Shown: one piece after another, positions 30,500 to 37,808 of the stretch
How the letters are laid out: every line of letters begins with the position of its first letter
Position numbering within the stretch: the first letter of the stretch is position 1
Source: an uncultured Solimonas sp.
Lineage (GTDB): Bacteria; Pseudomonadota; Gammaproteobacteria; Nevskiales; Nevskiaceae
Assembly: GCA_946478985.1 (NCBI GenBank)
Contig: CAMLDZ010000019.1
Location: forward strand, 1 to 37,808
Direction: 5' to 3'
DNA length: 37,808 bases
Notes under the pieces: generated by a model
Databases searched by the model: none
What the model saw: the letters and a program-made list of their open reading frames with translations, nothing else
What the model was told of the DNA's origin: nothing
Program-made: the position numbers and the translations under genes

Positions 30500-31168
30500 T
30501 CAGCCGACGAACTTGGGCGGCGGCTTCTGCCCCACCAGCGTCGCCTCGGCCAGCGCCAGGCGGACCTTGAGCCGTTCCAGACTCTTGCCGCGCGCCGCCG
30601 GCCACAGCAGGCGTCCGAAACCATAGGCGATCTGCGCGAGGAACCAGTGGTCGTCGATATCCTCATGGATCCATAGATCGAGCACGCCGAGAAACTGCGA
30701 CATCAGCGCGCTGGCCAGCATCAGATGCTCGGCTTCGCTGATCAGCTTCTTCTGTAACGCCGGCGTCAGCGCTGCCCGGTAGAACTCGAAGGCTTCGCCC
30801 AGGAACTTGGGATGCCGCAAGGGATCATTGATGCCGAACCAGATCTGATACAGCGGGCGCATCAGCACCGGATCACGAAGAAAGATCTTTACCGCGGCCT
30901 CGCCGGCCTCGATCACGGCTTCGATCGGATCCTGGTTCAGGCTGGCCAGCGCTTCTTCCATCAGCGCATGCAGATTGCGCGTCAGCAGTTCGAACAGCAG
31001 GCCTTCCTTGGAGCCGAAAAAGTTGTACGGCGTGGTCGGGCTGACCTCGGCGTGCGCGGCCAGCACGCGCATCGAGAACTCGGTGCCGCCGCTCTGGCGG
31101 ATCAGCGCCTCGGCGGCATCGAGCATCTGGCGACGCCGGTTGGCGGATTGCTTTTCTCGTAGCGACAT
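30500..31168 (-). CDS. TetR/AcrR-family regulator
   Basis: A 222-aa repressor-type regulator. The N-terminal helix-turn-helix reads NRRRQMLDAAEALIRQSGGTEFSMRVLAAHAEVSPTTPYNFFGSKEGLLFELL, a textbook TetR domain (residues ~10-60). The rest is helical (DLWIHEDIDDHWFLAQIAYGFGRLLWPAA), likely binding a hydrophobic ligand. ATG at 31168 is preferred over 31216. It lies 73 bp downstream of the outer-membrane gene 31242, same strand, and could act on the palindrome upstream of it. Confidence 0.88.
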   Translation of the reverse strand: MSLREKQSANRRRQMLDAAEALIRQSGGTEFSMRVLAAHAEVSPTTPYNFFGSKEGLLFELLTRNLHALMEEALASLNQDPIEAVIEAGEAAVKIFLRDPVLMRPLYQIWFGINDPLRHPKFLGEAFEFYRAALTPALQKKLISEAEHLMLASALMSQFLGVLDLWIHEDIDDHWFLAQIAYGFGRLLWPAARGKSLERLKVRLALAEATLVGQKPPPKFVG

Positions 31169-31241
31169 GGCGGGTACGGGCAGGCCGTGGGTCGGGCGAG
31201 ATGATGCCTGAGTCACCGCGCCAAAGCAGCCGTTGCGGCGG

Positions 31242-32147
31242 CTACAGCGGGAAGCCGAATTCCAGCCAGAGCAGATCGCCTTCAGGCGCGTTGTCGATCT
31301 TGGATTCCGAGTGCCACTGCAGCATCACGGTGCTCCGAGGCGTGAACCAGAAACCGACTTTGGGGCCGATACCCAGCTTGCGCGTGCGGCCGCCACCGGC
31401 TACGCGGCTGTCGCCCACGCGATCATCCTGCAGTTGTTCGGTGAAGAAGCCGGTGACGCCGATATCCCAACGGATGTCCGCAAATGGGCGATGCGAGATG
31501 CCGAAGGTGACGCCGCCCTGGTCTCCAGATTCGTAGCGCGTCTGCGTATTGCGGGACTTGAACTCGACCAGGGACGCAATCGACAGATCCCAGCGTGGCG
31601 TCGGCAGCCAGCTCAGATTGAGCTGATAGGCCCATGAGAAAAATGGCAGGGTGCTGTTGGCGAGATCGCCGGCGTTGTAGCTGCCCAGCGGGAAGTACAG
31701 CACCGGGCCGGTCAGGAAGTGCAAGTTGCCGAACGCGCGGGTCAGATACAGCGGCTCCAAGCCGAACATCGTGGCGCCCGTCGAGCGGTCCTTGTTGCCA
31801 TTGGCCTCGACCTGCACATGCAGGCCTTCCAGCGTCACGCCACTGCTCATGTTGAAGCCCGCCCACGGCTTCTTCCAAGTATGGACGAGGCGCAGTGCCA
31901 GCGCCACGAAGCCGACATCGAGCCCGGCAATGGTGTTGCCGTCGGCGTCAACGACGCGGTCGCTGCCGTATTGCGCGACATAGCCCAGCAGCATGGTGTC
32001 GTCCACCGCCGGCATCAGGGCTGCGTAGGACGTCAGCGCGCCATACGGATAATTGGATTGACCACCTTCGGCGGCCTGCACGCGGTGTATGCCAGCGGCC
32101 ACCAGGCAAGCAGCCAGCAGCCACCGCAGCGTGGAACGGTATCTCAT
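31242..32147 (-). CDS. SphA/MetA-pathway-like outer membrane protein
   Basis: A 301-aa predicted outer-membrane beta-barrel. The signal peptide is at residues 1-26 (ends RVQA). The mature part has alternating strands: FVALALRLVHTWKKPWAGFNMSSGVTLEG, LPFFSWAYQLNLSWLPTPRWDLSIASLVEFKS, DIRWDIGVTGFFTEQLQDDRV, LGIGPKVGFWFTPRSTVMLQWHSESK. These are typical of PF13557 proteins found with hydrophobic-compound uptake and degradation genes. It ends in a Phe-Pro-Leu tail. AGGAGAGG precedes the ATG. Substrate unknown. Confidence 0.82.
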   Translation of the reverse strand: MRYRSTLRWLLAACLVAAGIHRVQAAEGGQSNYPYGALTSYAALMPAVDDTMLLGYVAQYGSDRVVDADGNTIAGLDVGFVALALRLVHTWKKPWAGFNMSSGVTLEGLHVQVEANGNKDRSTGATMFGLEPLYLTRAFGNLHFLTGPVLYFPLGSYNAGDLANSTLPFFSWAYQLNLSWLPTPRWDLSIASLVEFKSRNTQTRYESGDQGGVTFGISHRPFADIRWDIGVTGFFTEQLQDDRVGDSRVAGGGRTRKLGIGPKVGFWFTPRSTVMLQWHSESKIDNAPEGDLLWLEFGFPL

Positions 32148-32217
32148 CAATCCTCTCCTCGGGTTCCAATCCCGTCGCGTCATCTTCCCGGCCGATTCGC
32201 GGGAGATCGTCTTTGTG

Positions 32218-32227
32218 ATTGGCCAAT
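32218..32227. repeat. 10-bp palindrome ATTGGCCAAT
   Basis: ATTGGCCAAT is self-complementary and lies just upstream of the larger operator-like palindrome at 32236-32253, in the leader of the outer-membrane gene. It may be a second regulator site. Confidence 0.3.
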
Positions 32228-32228
32228 G

Positions 32229-32253
32229 CTACACATTTGTAGTGTGCTACAAA
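32229..32253. promoter_or_regulatory. Operator-like palindrome upstream of the outer-membrane gene
   Basis: TTTGTAG (32236-32242) and CTACAAA (32247-32253) are perfect 7-bp arms around TGTG. A third half site, CTACA at 32229-32233, is placed with the same 9-base step. The AT-rich location 80-100 bases upstream of the minus-strand gene starting at 32147 suits a repressor site, plausibly for the TetR protein encoded next to it. Confidence 0.65.
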
Positions 32254-32322
32254 ATAGGTGCACGCTTCAGCATTGACCGGCCGTCAGCGGCCGGTGGTCC
32301 AGAGCGGAGGCGGATTGGTCAG

Positions 32323-33165
32323 TCAGCGATGCAGCTGGATCGTCGCCTTGATGTGCTTGAGCTGCGCCACGATCGAGAACGTCATGATCACCAGCAGCGA
32401 CCATGCGCCCCATTTGCCGACATGTACCGTCGCCCAGGCGCCGAACTGATGCGGGTACTGCCAGACGCCGAGCAGGGTGCCGAAATTTTCCGCCACCCAC
32501 AGGAAGAAGCCGATCAGCACGAAAGCCAGCACCATCGGCATGCGCCGCTCGCGATCCAGCGGCCTGAACACTACCGTGCAGCGCGCGTACAGGCCCAGGG
32601 TCAGCGTCGCCAGCGGGATACGGATGTCGGGCAGGTAATGATGGGTAAAGAAATTGGCGTAGATGAGGCCGGAGACGATCCAGCTCATCCAGTACGGCGG
32701 GTGGCGCTCGATGCGCAGATCCAGCAGGCGCCAGGCCTGGATCATGTAGCTGCCGACGGCGGCGTACATGAAGCCGGAGAACAGCGGCACGCCGAGCAGC
32801 TTGCTGAAAGCCGCCTCCGGATAGCGCCAGGAGCCGATGGCAGCCGAAACCTTGAATGCTTCCAGCGCAAAGCCCAGTGCGTGGAACACCATCACCGCCT
32901 TGAACTCGTCCAGTGTTTCCAGGCGACGCCAGACCAGCCAGAGCTGCGCGAACAGCGCAATGGCGAGCAGCACGTCGTAGCGCGCCAGGCCCAGCACACC
33001 CGCGCGCGGCACCAGCAGGATCGAGCCGAAGATGATCGCCGCGAACAGGCAGGCGCGGGCTTCCTTGATGCCGAACCACCACAGCTCGATCACGCCGCGA
33101 CGCCAGCCTTCACACGCCGTGGCGCGGCTGCGGTCGAGAAGCAGTTGATCGAGCAGGGCCAGCAT
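32323..33165 (-). CDS. DUF817 family integral membrane protein
   Basis: A 280-aa protein with about 7-8 hydrophobic segments. Family landmarks: FGIKEARACLFAAIIFGSILLVP, FKVMVFHALGFALEAFKVSAAIGSW-like stretch (residues ~85-115), YPEAAFSKLLGVPLFSGFMYAAVGSYMIQAWRL, HPPYWMSWIVSGLIYANFFTHHYLPDIR, and VAENFGTLLGVWQYPHQFGAW. These identify DUF817 (YoaT-like) of unknown function. The histidine-rich HHYLPD and tryptophan-rich ends of helices could form a cofactor site. It follows the next gene upstream by 12 bp, so it is likely in an operon with 33178-33906. Confidence 0.9.
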   Translation of the reverse strand: MLALLDQLLLDRSRATACEGWRRGVIELWWFGIKEARACLFAAIIFGSILLVPRAGVLGLARYDVLLAIALFAQLWLVWRRLETLDEFKAVMVFHALGFALEAFKVSAAIGSWRYPEAAFSKLLGVPLFSGFMYAAVGSYMIQAWRLLDLRIERHPPYWMSWIVSGLIYANFFTHHYLPDIRIPLATLTLGLYARCTVVFRPLDRERRMPMVLAFVLIGFFLWVAENFGTLLGVWQYPHQFGAWATVHVGKWGAWSLLVIMTFSIVAQLKHIKATIQLHR

Positions 33166-33177
33166 GCGTGCCGCCGC

Positions 33178-33906
33178 TCAGCGAGCGCCCAGGATCTCCG
33201 CGTACATGCCTGTCGCACGCGGCAGCCCACGCGTCTCCAGCTGCGTGGGATCGATGCTCCAGGCGCCGGCCAGCTGCATCACGTCCGACTCGTCGGGCGA
33301 GTGATCGGTCGTAGTGGCGGCCAGGCCCAGGTCGCATTCCTGTTGCGTCGGAGCGCCGATGTTCCAGAACGCCTCGGGCTCGTCGCCGCGATGCGCAAAC
33401 GCGCGTACCGGCGTGCCGTCGATCCACTTGGCCCAGGCGTGCCAGCGCGCCGCCAGATGTGAGCCGAAATACTGTACCTCGCCGAAGCGGCGGCTGAGAT
33501 GCTTCAGCAGATCCACCAGCTGCCTGTCGCCCGCCGCGCCGCCGGGGTAGGGCAGGCCGCCGGCCACCAGTACCCAGCCATCGACGCGCGGCGACAGGAA
33601 CACGCTGCCGGTGCGCATGCCGTGGTCGTAGGCCGAGGCGACGCCCGTGGTCCAGTTGGCATAGGCGATGTTCTGGATGTACAGCGCCGCCGCCACCTGC
33701 GCCGGGCTGTCTGCACGCACCGCCAGCCACAGCATCGTGCGGCCGAACGCCACCGGGCGGTCCGCCAGCTCGCTGAGTTCCGGCGGGCGGAAACGCGCCA
33801 GCCGCTCAGCGATCCAGGACAGCGCCGCAACATCGCCGAGCCGCAGCTGCCGGAGGCCCAGCGTCAGCGTCACGCCTGCCAGGCAGAGCGCCAGCAGCCA
33901 CTCCAT
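33178..33906 (-). CDS. Membrane-anchored protein of unknown function
   Basis: A 242-aa protein with one N-terminal hydrophobic segment (MEWLLALCLAGVTLTLGL). The soluble part has WTTGVASAYDHGMRTGSVFLSPRVDGWVLVAGGLPYP, LSRRFGEVQYFGSHLAARWHAWAKWIDGTPVRAFAHRGDE and EAFWNIGAPTQQE. I recognise this layout from many bacteria (often standing alone) but cannot name a family or function. The ATG at 33906 is preferred to a TTG at 33915. It precedes DUF817 by 12 bp. Confidence 0.72.
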   Translation of the reverse strand: MEWLLALCLAGVTLTLGLRQLRLGDVAALSWIAERLARFRPPELSELADRPVAFGRTMLWLAVRADSPAQVAAALYIQNIAYANWTTGVASAYDHGMRTGSVFLSPRVDGWVLVAGGLPYPGGAAGDRQLVDLLKHLSRRFGEVQYFGSHLAARWHAWAKWIDGTPVRAFAHRGDEPEAFWNIGAPTQQECDLGLAATTTDHSPDESDVMQLAGAWSIDPTQLETRGLPRATGMYAEILGAR

Positions 33907-33974
33907 CGTGTCCAAGACTGCCTCCCGCGCCGCGTCGAATGCGCCTGCAGTGTGCGGCCTGCGTGCCGATTGCG

Positions 33975-34361
33975 CTAATCCAGCAGTTCGACGCGGACGC
34001 GGATGACGCCAGATGACAGGCTGCCGATGCTGGCGTAAGCGGACCGCGACAGATCGATCAGGCGCCCCTTGGCGAACGGCCCGCGGTCATTGACTCGTAC
34101 CACCACGCTCTGGCCGTTCTTGAGATTGGTGACCTTGAGCCGCGAGCCGAACGGCAGCTTGCGGTGTGCCGCGGTCTTTTTGTCCGCGTCGTAACGCTCG
34201 CCGCTGGCGGTTTTCTTCGACTGATGGCGGTTGGCGTAGAAGGAGGCTTCGCCCACCTCCGTATAGCCGCTCCAGCTGCCGGATTCCTGCGTCTGCAAGC
34301 TGCTGCAGCCCGCAAACATCAGGCAGGCGCACACGGCGGCCGCTGTCAGCGCAAACCTCAT
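33975..34361 (-). CDS. RlpA-like septal/peptidoglycan lipoprotein, short form
   Basis: A 128-aa lipoprotein (lipobox FAGC, C19). The body is a double-psi beta-barrel: YTEVGEASFYANRHQSKKTASGERYD, then LPFGSRLKVTNLKNGQSVVVRVNDRGPFAKGRLIDLSRSAYASIG. The conserved ASFY, TASGE and DRGPF are present. RlpA proteins cleave or bind denuded peptidoglycan at the septum. The SPOR domain that targets larger RlpA to septa is missing, so localisation or activity may differ. The ATG at 34361 is the correct start; longer frames are noise. Confidence 0.88.
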   Translation of the reverse strand: MRFALTAAAVCACLMFAGCSSLQTQESGSWSGYTEVGEASFYANRHQSKKTASGERYDADKKTAAHRKLPFGSRLKVTNLKNGQSVVVRVNDRGPFAKGRLIDLSRSAYASIGSLSSGVIRVRVELLD

Positions 34362-34417
34362 TCTGTTGTCACTCGGGTCTGTCGGGGGAAGGGAGCTGGC
34401 GGTGCGGGCGGGCGAAG

Positions 34418-35155
34418 CTAGAACTCCAGATCGAGCGCTCCGCACAGCCAGTCTACGAACGGCGCCGCCAGCGTGAAGTGGCGGATCACCGTCTTCATTG
34501 CATCCGGCGCGGTGAGCTGGGCTTCGTCCAGTGATGCCATGCAGACGAAGTCCTTGCGCTTGAGATCGTCGATGAACTCGTGCCTGGGATCGTAGCCCTG
34601 CGGCGGACGCGACAGCGTGGCGCCGTCGAGCGCGAAGACCTTGCTGAATTTGGCCTCCTGCGTCGCCCGCTTCCAGCTCAGCGGGTTGTTGCAGATGTAG
34701 TCGCGCACCAGCTTCACGCTCTGCGGCTGCGGGTGCCAGAGGCCGGCGCCGATGAAGCACTGGCCCGGCTGCAGATGCAGGTAGAACACCGGCGCGTCGA
34801 GCCGGCCCAAAGCCGCATTGCCGGAGGCGTTGCCGCGCGGCGTCGCCTTGGTGGCCGCGTGGTAGAAGCTCATGCCGCTATGCAGCTTGTAGGGCGACTT
34901 GTCGGCGGAGAAGCGGGTGTCGCGATGGATGCGGAACAGCGAGCCGCCCATTGGCTTCGGGTCCGCCACGTAGTGCTCGCTGATCTTCTGCAGCGGCGTG
35001 GCCAGCGCCGCGATGAAGGCCAGGCAGGGCTGGCGCAGATCGCGCTCGTAGCGTGCCTTGTTCTCGGTGAACCACTCGCGATTGTTGTTCTTGCTCAGGT
35101 CCTTCAGGAAGCGGAACGCAGCGGGCGGAATGGAGGGCGTCGGCGCGGCGGGCAT
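34418..35155 (-). CDS. DUF2461 family protein
   Basis: A 245-aa protein from ATG 35155; an alternative ATG at 35197 adds 14 residues. The DUF2461 signature is plain: FRFLKDLSKNNNREWFTENKARYERDLRQP at the start, GSLFRIHRDTRFSADKSPYKLHSGMSF, then FYLHLQPGQCFIGAGLWHPQP and GYDPRHEFIDDLKRKDFVCMASLDE. Function is unknown, although family members are widespread. No signal peptide or membrane segment. Divergent from the desaturase fusion gene. Confidence 0.92.
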   Translation of the reverse strand: MPAAPTPSIPPAAFRFLKDLSKNNNREWFTENKARYERDLRQPCLAFIAALATPLQKISEHYVADPKPMGGSLFRIHRDTRFSADKSPYKLHSGMSFYHAATKATPRGNASGNAALGRLDAPVFYLHLQPGQCFIGAGLWHPQPQSVKLVRDYICNNPLSWKRATQEAKFSKVFALDGATLSRPPQGYDPRHEFIDDLKRKDFVCMASLDEAQLTAPDAMKTVIRHFTLAAPFVDWLCGALDLEF

Positions 35156-35390
35156 CGTGGGTCCAGGAGGCGATATGAGCGGCACATAGGTTTGCATCTG
35201 ATTGGCGCGCTGTCATGTCCCGCTCCAGGCGTCCGTCGCCGGACGCCGATTGTTTGCAGAGGAAGATTGCGTCCAATGGATATTGTTTTAAGTTGGAATA
35301 GAATGGCGCTCCTGTCTGTCTGGGAGGCACAGCGTTCCGCTGCCCCTTGCGCCCGGACATTCATTTCCACAATAGACAAGCAGGCCGAAC

Positions 35391-37262
35391 ATGCCCGTCA
35401 CCGCCAACCACGCCGTCCGCGAAGTGCTCAGCCAGATCACCCAGGACCCGCACTACGACGACGTGATGCGCATGCACAAGTTCGACTTTGTGCAGATCTT
35501 CCTGACCTTCGCCGCGCTAGGCACGTTTGCGCTGTCCTGCTACGGCTACATGGTCGAGGCGATTCCCTGGTGGCTGGCGGTGGCGTTCAACATCGTCGCC
35601 GTGTTCCTGGCATTCACGCCGATGCACGACGGCTCGCACCGCGCGGTGTCCTCGGACAGCTTCGTCAACGACCTGCTCGGCACCGCGGCGGGGCAGATCC
35701 TGCTGCCGGGCATGAACATGCCGGCGTTCCGCGCGATCCACATGGACCACCACCGTTATGTGGGCCAGGAAGGGCGCGATCCGGACGCCGGCCTGGTCGA
35801 CGTGCCGAAGTGGGCGGGCATCTCCTACCTGATGTTCACCGACATCCACTGGCTGGTCTGGTTCTTCAAGAACGGCCGCGATCATTGGTCGCCGCGCATC
35901 AAGATGTACGTGTACGTGATGATGGTCACCGTCATCGGCATGCACGTGCTGTTCCTCGCCTCGCCGTACTGGGCCGAGTTCCTGCTGCTGTACGTGCTGC
36001 CGCAGCGCCTGGGCCTGGGGCTGGTGGCCTACACCTTTGCCCACATCCAGCACCCGCACGGCATGACCTGGGAGAGGGAGCCGTTCCAGGCCACGGTGCA
36101 CATCTACGAGACCTCGCCGCTGCGCGGCCTGATGTTCGGCCAGGAAAACCACCACATTCATCACCTGTTACCGCACCTGCCGTGGTACCGCTACCGCCGC
36201 GTGTGGAACCTCGCCAATGGCGTGCTGGCCAAGCAGGCGGTGCCGCAGCGCGGCTGGCTCAAGCCACATGAAGGCGAGATCTACGTGCCGGGCGACGAAG
36301 CCACTGCGCCGATCGAAGTGCGCGTGGTCAGCGTCCGTGACGTGGGGCAGGAGATCCGCGCGTTCGAGTTCGAGCCCACCGATGCCGATGTCCTGCTGCC
36401 GGAAGGCGCGGCCGGCGCGCACGTCACCGTGTTCATCAACGACACGCTGGCGCGCCAGTACTCGCTGGTGGCGCATGACGACGCCCGCAACCGCTACCGC
36501 GTCGCCGTCAAGCGCGATGACAACGGCCGCGGCGGCTCGCGCGCGATGCACGCGCTCCGGCAAGGCGATGTCATCCGCATCGGCCCGCCCAAGAACAACT
36601 TCATGCTGTACGAGAACGCCAAGCGCTTCATCCTGATCTCCGGTGGCATCGGCATCACGCCGATGCTGGCGATGGCGCATCGCCTGATCCGCCTCGGCAA
36701 GGATTTCGAGATGCACGTCTGCGCGCGCAATGAAGACGCCGTGCCGTTCAAGGACGAGCTGGCCGTCAGCCGTCTCGCCAAGCATGTGCAGATCCATCTG
36801 GACCGTGACAACGGCCGCTCCTCGCTGTCACCGGAGGCGATCTTCGCCAAGCCGGACCCCGAAGCGCAGATCTACATCTGCGGCCCCAGCGGTTTCATGA
36901 ACTGGCTGAGCGCCGCCGCCGTGCAGCAAGGCTGGCTGCCGGAGAACATCCGCATCGAATCGTTCTCCGCGCCGATCGCCGCGGATGGCGTCAACCACGC
37001 CTTCACCCTGCACCTGGCGCGCTCCAACAAGGAAATCCCGGTCAAGGCCGATCAGACCATCATCGACGCGCTGCAGCACTCCGGCGTCGAGCCCAAGTAC
37101 GCCTGCATGCAGGGCACCTGCGGCACCTGTGTGGTCAGCGTGGCGAGCGGCGAGGTGGATCACCGCGATGCCTACCTCTCGGAGACCGAGAAGGCGGCCA
37201 ACACGCATCTGTGCCTGTGCGTCTCGCGTGCCAAGGGTGAGCGGCTGAGCATCCAGCTCTGA
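35391..37262 (+). CDS. Fused membrane fatty acid desaturase/hydroxylase and flavin-2Fe-2S reductase
   Basis: A 623-aa single-chain enzyme. Residues 1-290 form a di-iron membrane desaturase-like domain with the His boxes HDGSH (79-83), HMDHH (117-121) and HHIHH (254-258), plus membrane helices around 35-75 and 170-210. Residues ~305-410 are an FAD/FMN-binding reductase domain (RQYSLVAHDD), and ~415-530 the NAD(P)-binding part (ISGGIGITPMLAMAHRL). Residues ~540-623 are a plant-type 2Fe-2S ferredoxin with C572, C577, C580 and C610, as in phthalate-dioxygenase-reductase enzymes. Electrons can therefore pass from NAD(P)H to the di-iron site within one protein. The substrate (fatty acyl, sterol, carotenoid or alkane) cannot be told. 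Confidence 0.92.
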   Translation: MPVTANHAVREVLSQITQDPHYDDVMRMHKFDFVQIFLTFAALGTFALSCYGYMVEAIPWWLAVAFNIVAVFLAFTPMHDGSHRAVSSDSFVNDLLGTAAGQILLPGMNMPAFRAIHMDHHRYVGQEGRDPDAGLVDVPKWAGISYLMFTDIHWLVWFFKNGRDHWSPRIKMYVYVMMVTVIGMHVLFLASPYWAEFLLLYVLPQRLGLGLVAYTFAHIQHPHGMTWEREPFQATVHIYETSPLRGLMFGQENHHIHHLLPHLPWYRYRRVWNLANGVLAKQAVPQRGWLKPHEGEIYVPGDEATAPIEVRVVSVRDVGQEIRAFEFEPTDADVLLPEGAAGAHVTVFINDTLARQYSLVAHDDARNRYRVAVKRDDNGRGGSRAMHALRQGDVIRIGPPKNNFMLYENAKRFILISGGIGITPMLAMAHRLIRLGKDFEMHVCARNEDAVPFKDELAVSRLAKHVQIHLDRDNGRSSLSPEAIFAKPDPEAQIYICGPSGFMNWLSAAAVQQGWLPENIRIESFSAPIAADGVNHAFTLHLARSNKEIPVKADQTIIDALQHSGVEPKYACMQGTCGTCVVSVASGEVDHRDAYLSETEKAANTHLCLCVSRAKGERLSIQL

Positions 37263-37465
37263 GCGGGTCCTGAAATCCGCGTGGCTGACCGGAGTTGAAA
37301 CGTCAGTCATTGGCTGAACCAGCGCCCCGGGCCAGCTATTCATGCTGCCCCGGGGCGTCGTCATTTCAGAGTAGGGCGGATCGTGACCTGACAGCTTCTG
37401 TTGTGGTGGTAGTGCTTACGAGACGGCTGGTTACGCTGCGTCAACCCACCCTGCGTCTACATTTG
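37263..37465. other. Intergenic tail after the desaturase fusion
   Basis: No ORF or RNA is seen. It holds a possible terminator (37323-37357), and the base composition shifts to lower GC from about 37380 onward. Confidence 0.5.
37323..37357 (+). terminator. Possible terminator after the desaturase fusion
   Basis: CGCCCCGGG (37323-37331) pairs with CCCGGGGCG (37349-37357) in a perfect 9-bp stem with a 17-base loop. It lies about 60 bases after the stop. There is no T run beyond a short TCATTT, so strength is uncertain. Confidence 0.4.
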
Positions 37466-37808
37466 CTATTCCGCTGGAAATAAATCGCCTTGGCTGTCAT
37501 TCGCATCTGGTGCGGGCTTGTCGGCGCGTTGCCCGAGGGAGGGGTCCGAAGAAAGTACTCTCTCCGCGATAAAAAAACCTTCTGCGAAAATCTGAAGCTT
37601 TAGATCGAGATCTGACTTGGAGAGTCGGGGGACATCCCGCGAATCGATCACCTTGAGAGTCCGCGGTTGGTCGATTGCCGGCGCGCTTAAATCCAAGATT
37701 TGGAAAGCCGCATTTTCGAGGTCAGGGTCTTGCCTTAGCACTTCATCTACTGCGGTTACGAACAGCGAGAGATTCGCCCCATGCAAGGGATTCGAGCGCC
37801 AATAGCTA
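37466..37808 (-). CDS. Partial gene at the right edge, function unknown
   Basis: An open frame runs off the window end without a start; the visible part is about 114 residues and includes PLHGANLSLFVTAVDEVLRQDPDLENAAFQIL, then QPRTLKVIDSRDVPRLSKSDLDLKLQIFAEGFF and a disordered acidic tail ending GDLFPAE. It appears to be the C-terminal part of a larger protein. No family is recognised. The codon usage and base content are less GC-rich than the rest of the window. Confidence 0.6.
   Translation of the reverse strand, partial: SYWRSNPLHGANLSLFVTAVDEVLRQDPDLENAAFQILDLSAPAIDQPRTLKVIDSRDVPRLSKSDLDLKLQIFAEGFFIAERVLSSDPSLGQRADKPAPDANDSQGDLFPAE

Noticed and set aside
34580..36271. A 563-residue plus-strand frame over the DUF2461 and desaturase genes
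   Set aside because: It overlaps two well-supported genes in other frames and its sequence is Arg/Ala noise.
1..37808. CRISPR array, tRNA, rRNA, prophage or integron
   Set aside because: No regularly spaced repeats, no tRNA or rRNA sequence recognised, and no phage structural or integrase genes were found.

Overview
The window is a stretch of GC-rich bacterial chromosome. It starts at the inner edge of an insertion sequence and ends inside a truncated gene. The gene content points to a gammaproteobacterium: rpmB-rpmG, slyX, an RluF-type pseudouridine synthase, OmpW, an LpxL-type acyltransferase, and a lexA operator of the CTGT-N8-ACAG class. Several small envelope families (DUF6491, CC0125-like, DUF3016) suggest the Xanthomonadales/Nevskiales side, but this placement is inference and no rRNA is present to test it.

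Layout. 1-819: IS5-family element (IS427-like, two frames joined by a -1 shift) abutting the stop codon of a TetR-like gene. 1.5-2.05 kb: rpmB-rpmG with a terminator. 2.1-6.0 kb: His/Tyr-rich exported protein, OmpW porin, SlyX, DUF3016 protein, FemAB-like acyltransferase, MsrA. 6.1-11.0 kb: a hemerythrin protein faces a minus-strand run of deaD helicase, PGPGW membrane protein and two split-barrel flavoprotein-like genes, one fused to GAF. 11.1-14.5 kb: rluF (no standard start codon), YbhN-like membrane protein, two overlapping lipoproteins, a CspA cold-shock gene. 14.5-15.0 kb: a gene-poor stretch with a short-chain dehydrogenase remnant. 15.0-18.2 kb: small ORFs and a thioredoxin-like/NTF2-like fusion. 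17.5-19.8 kb: NAD(P)H quinone reductase and enoyl-CoA hydratase genes divergent from a MarR regulator with a palindromic operator. 19.8-22.1 kb: lexA, two overlapping SOS boxes, a small one-helix membrane ORF, and an MFS exporter behind a MerR/SoxR-type promoter. 22.1-30.4 kb: envelope genes (large lipoprotein, DUF885 peptidase-like lipoprotein, small lipoprotein, 856-residue secreted protein, LpxL-like acyltransferase). 30.5-35.2 kb: TetR regulator, SphA-like outer-membrane protein, DUF817 protein, unknown protein, RlpA, DUF2461. 35.4-37.3 kb: a single-chain fusion of a membrane desaturase/hydroxylase with a flavin/2Fe-2S reductase. 37.3-37.8 kb: a lower-GC tail with a truncated gene.

How genes may work together. 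Three functions relate to cold or membrane fluidity (CspA, DeaD, desaturase). Several relate to redox or oxidant defence: MsrA, hemerythrin, the split-barrel/GAF pair, the quinone reductase under MarR, and the MFS exporter with a SoxR-like operator. The most novel-looking pieces are a predicted SOS-controlled small membrane protein divergent from lexA, the split-barrel-GAF fusion beside a hemerythrin, the thioredoxin-like/NTF2-like fusion with a CxxS site, and the rluF gene whose S4 domain has no ATG/GTG/TTG start. No CRISPR array, tRNA, rRNA or recognisable prophage was seen.
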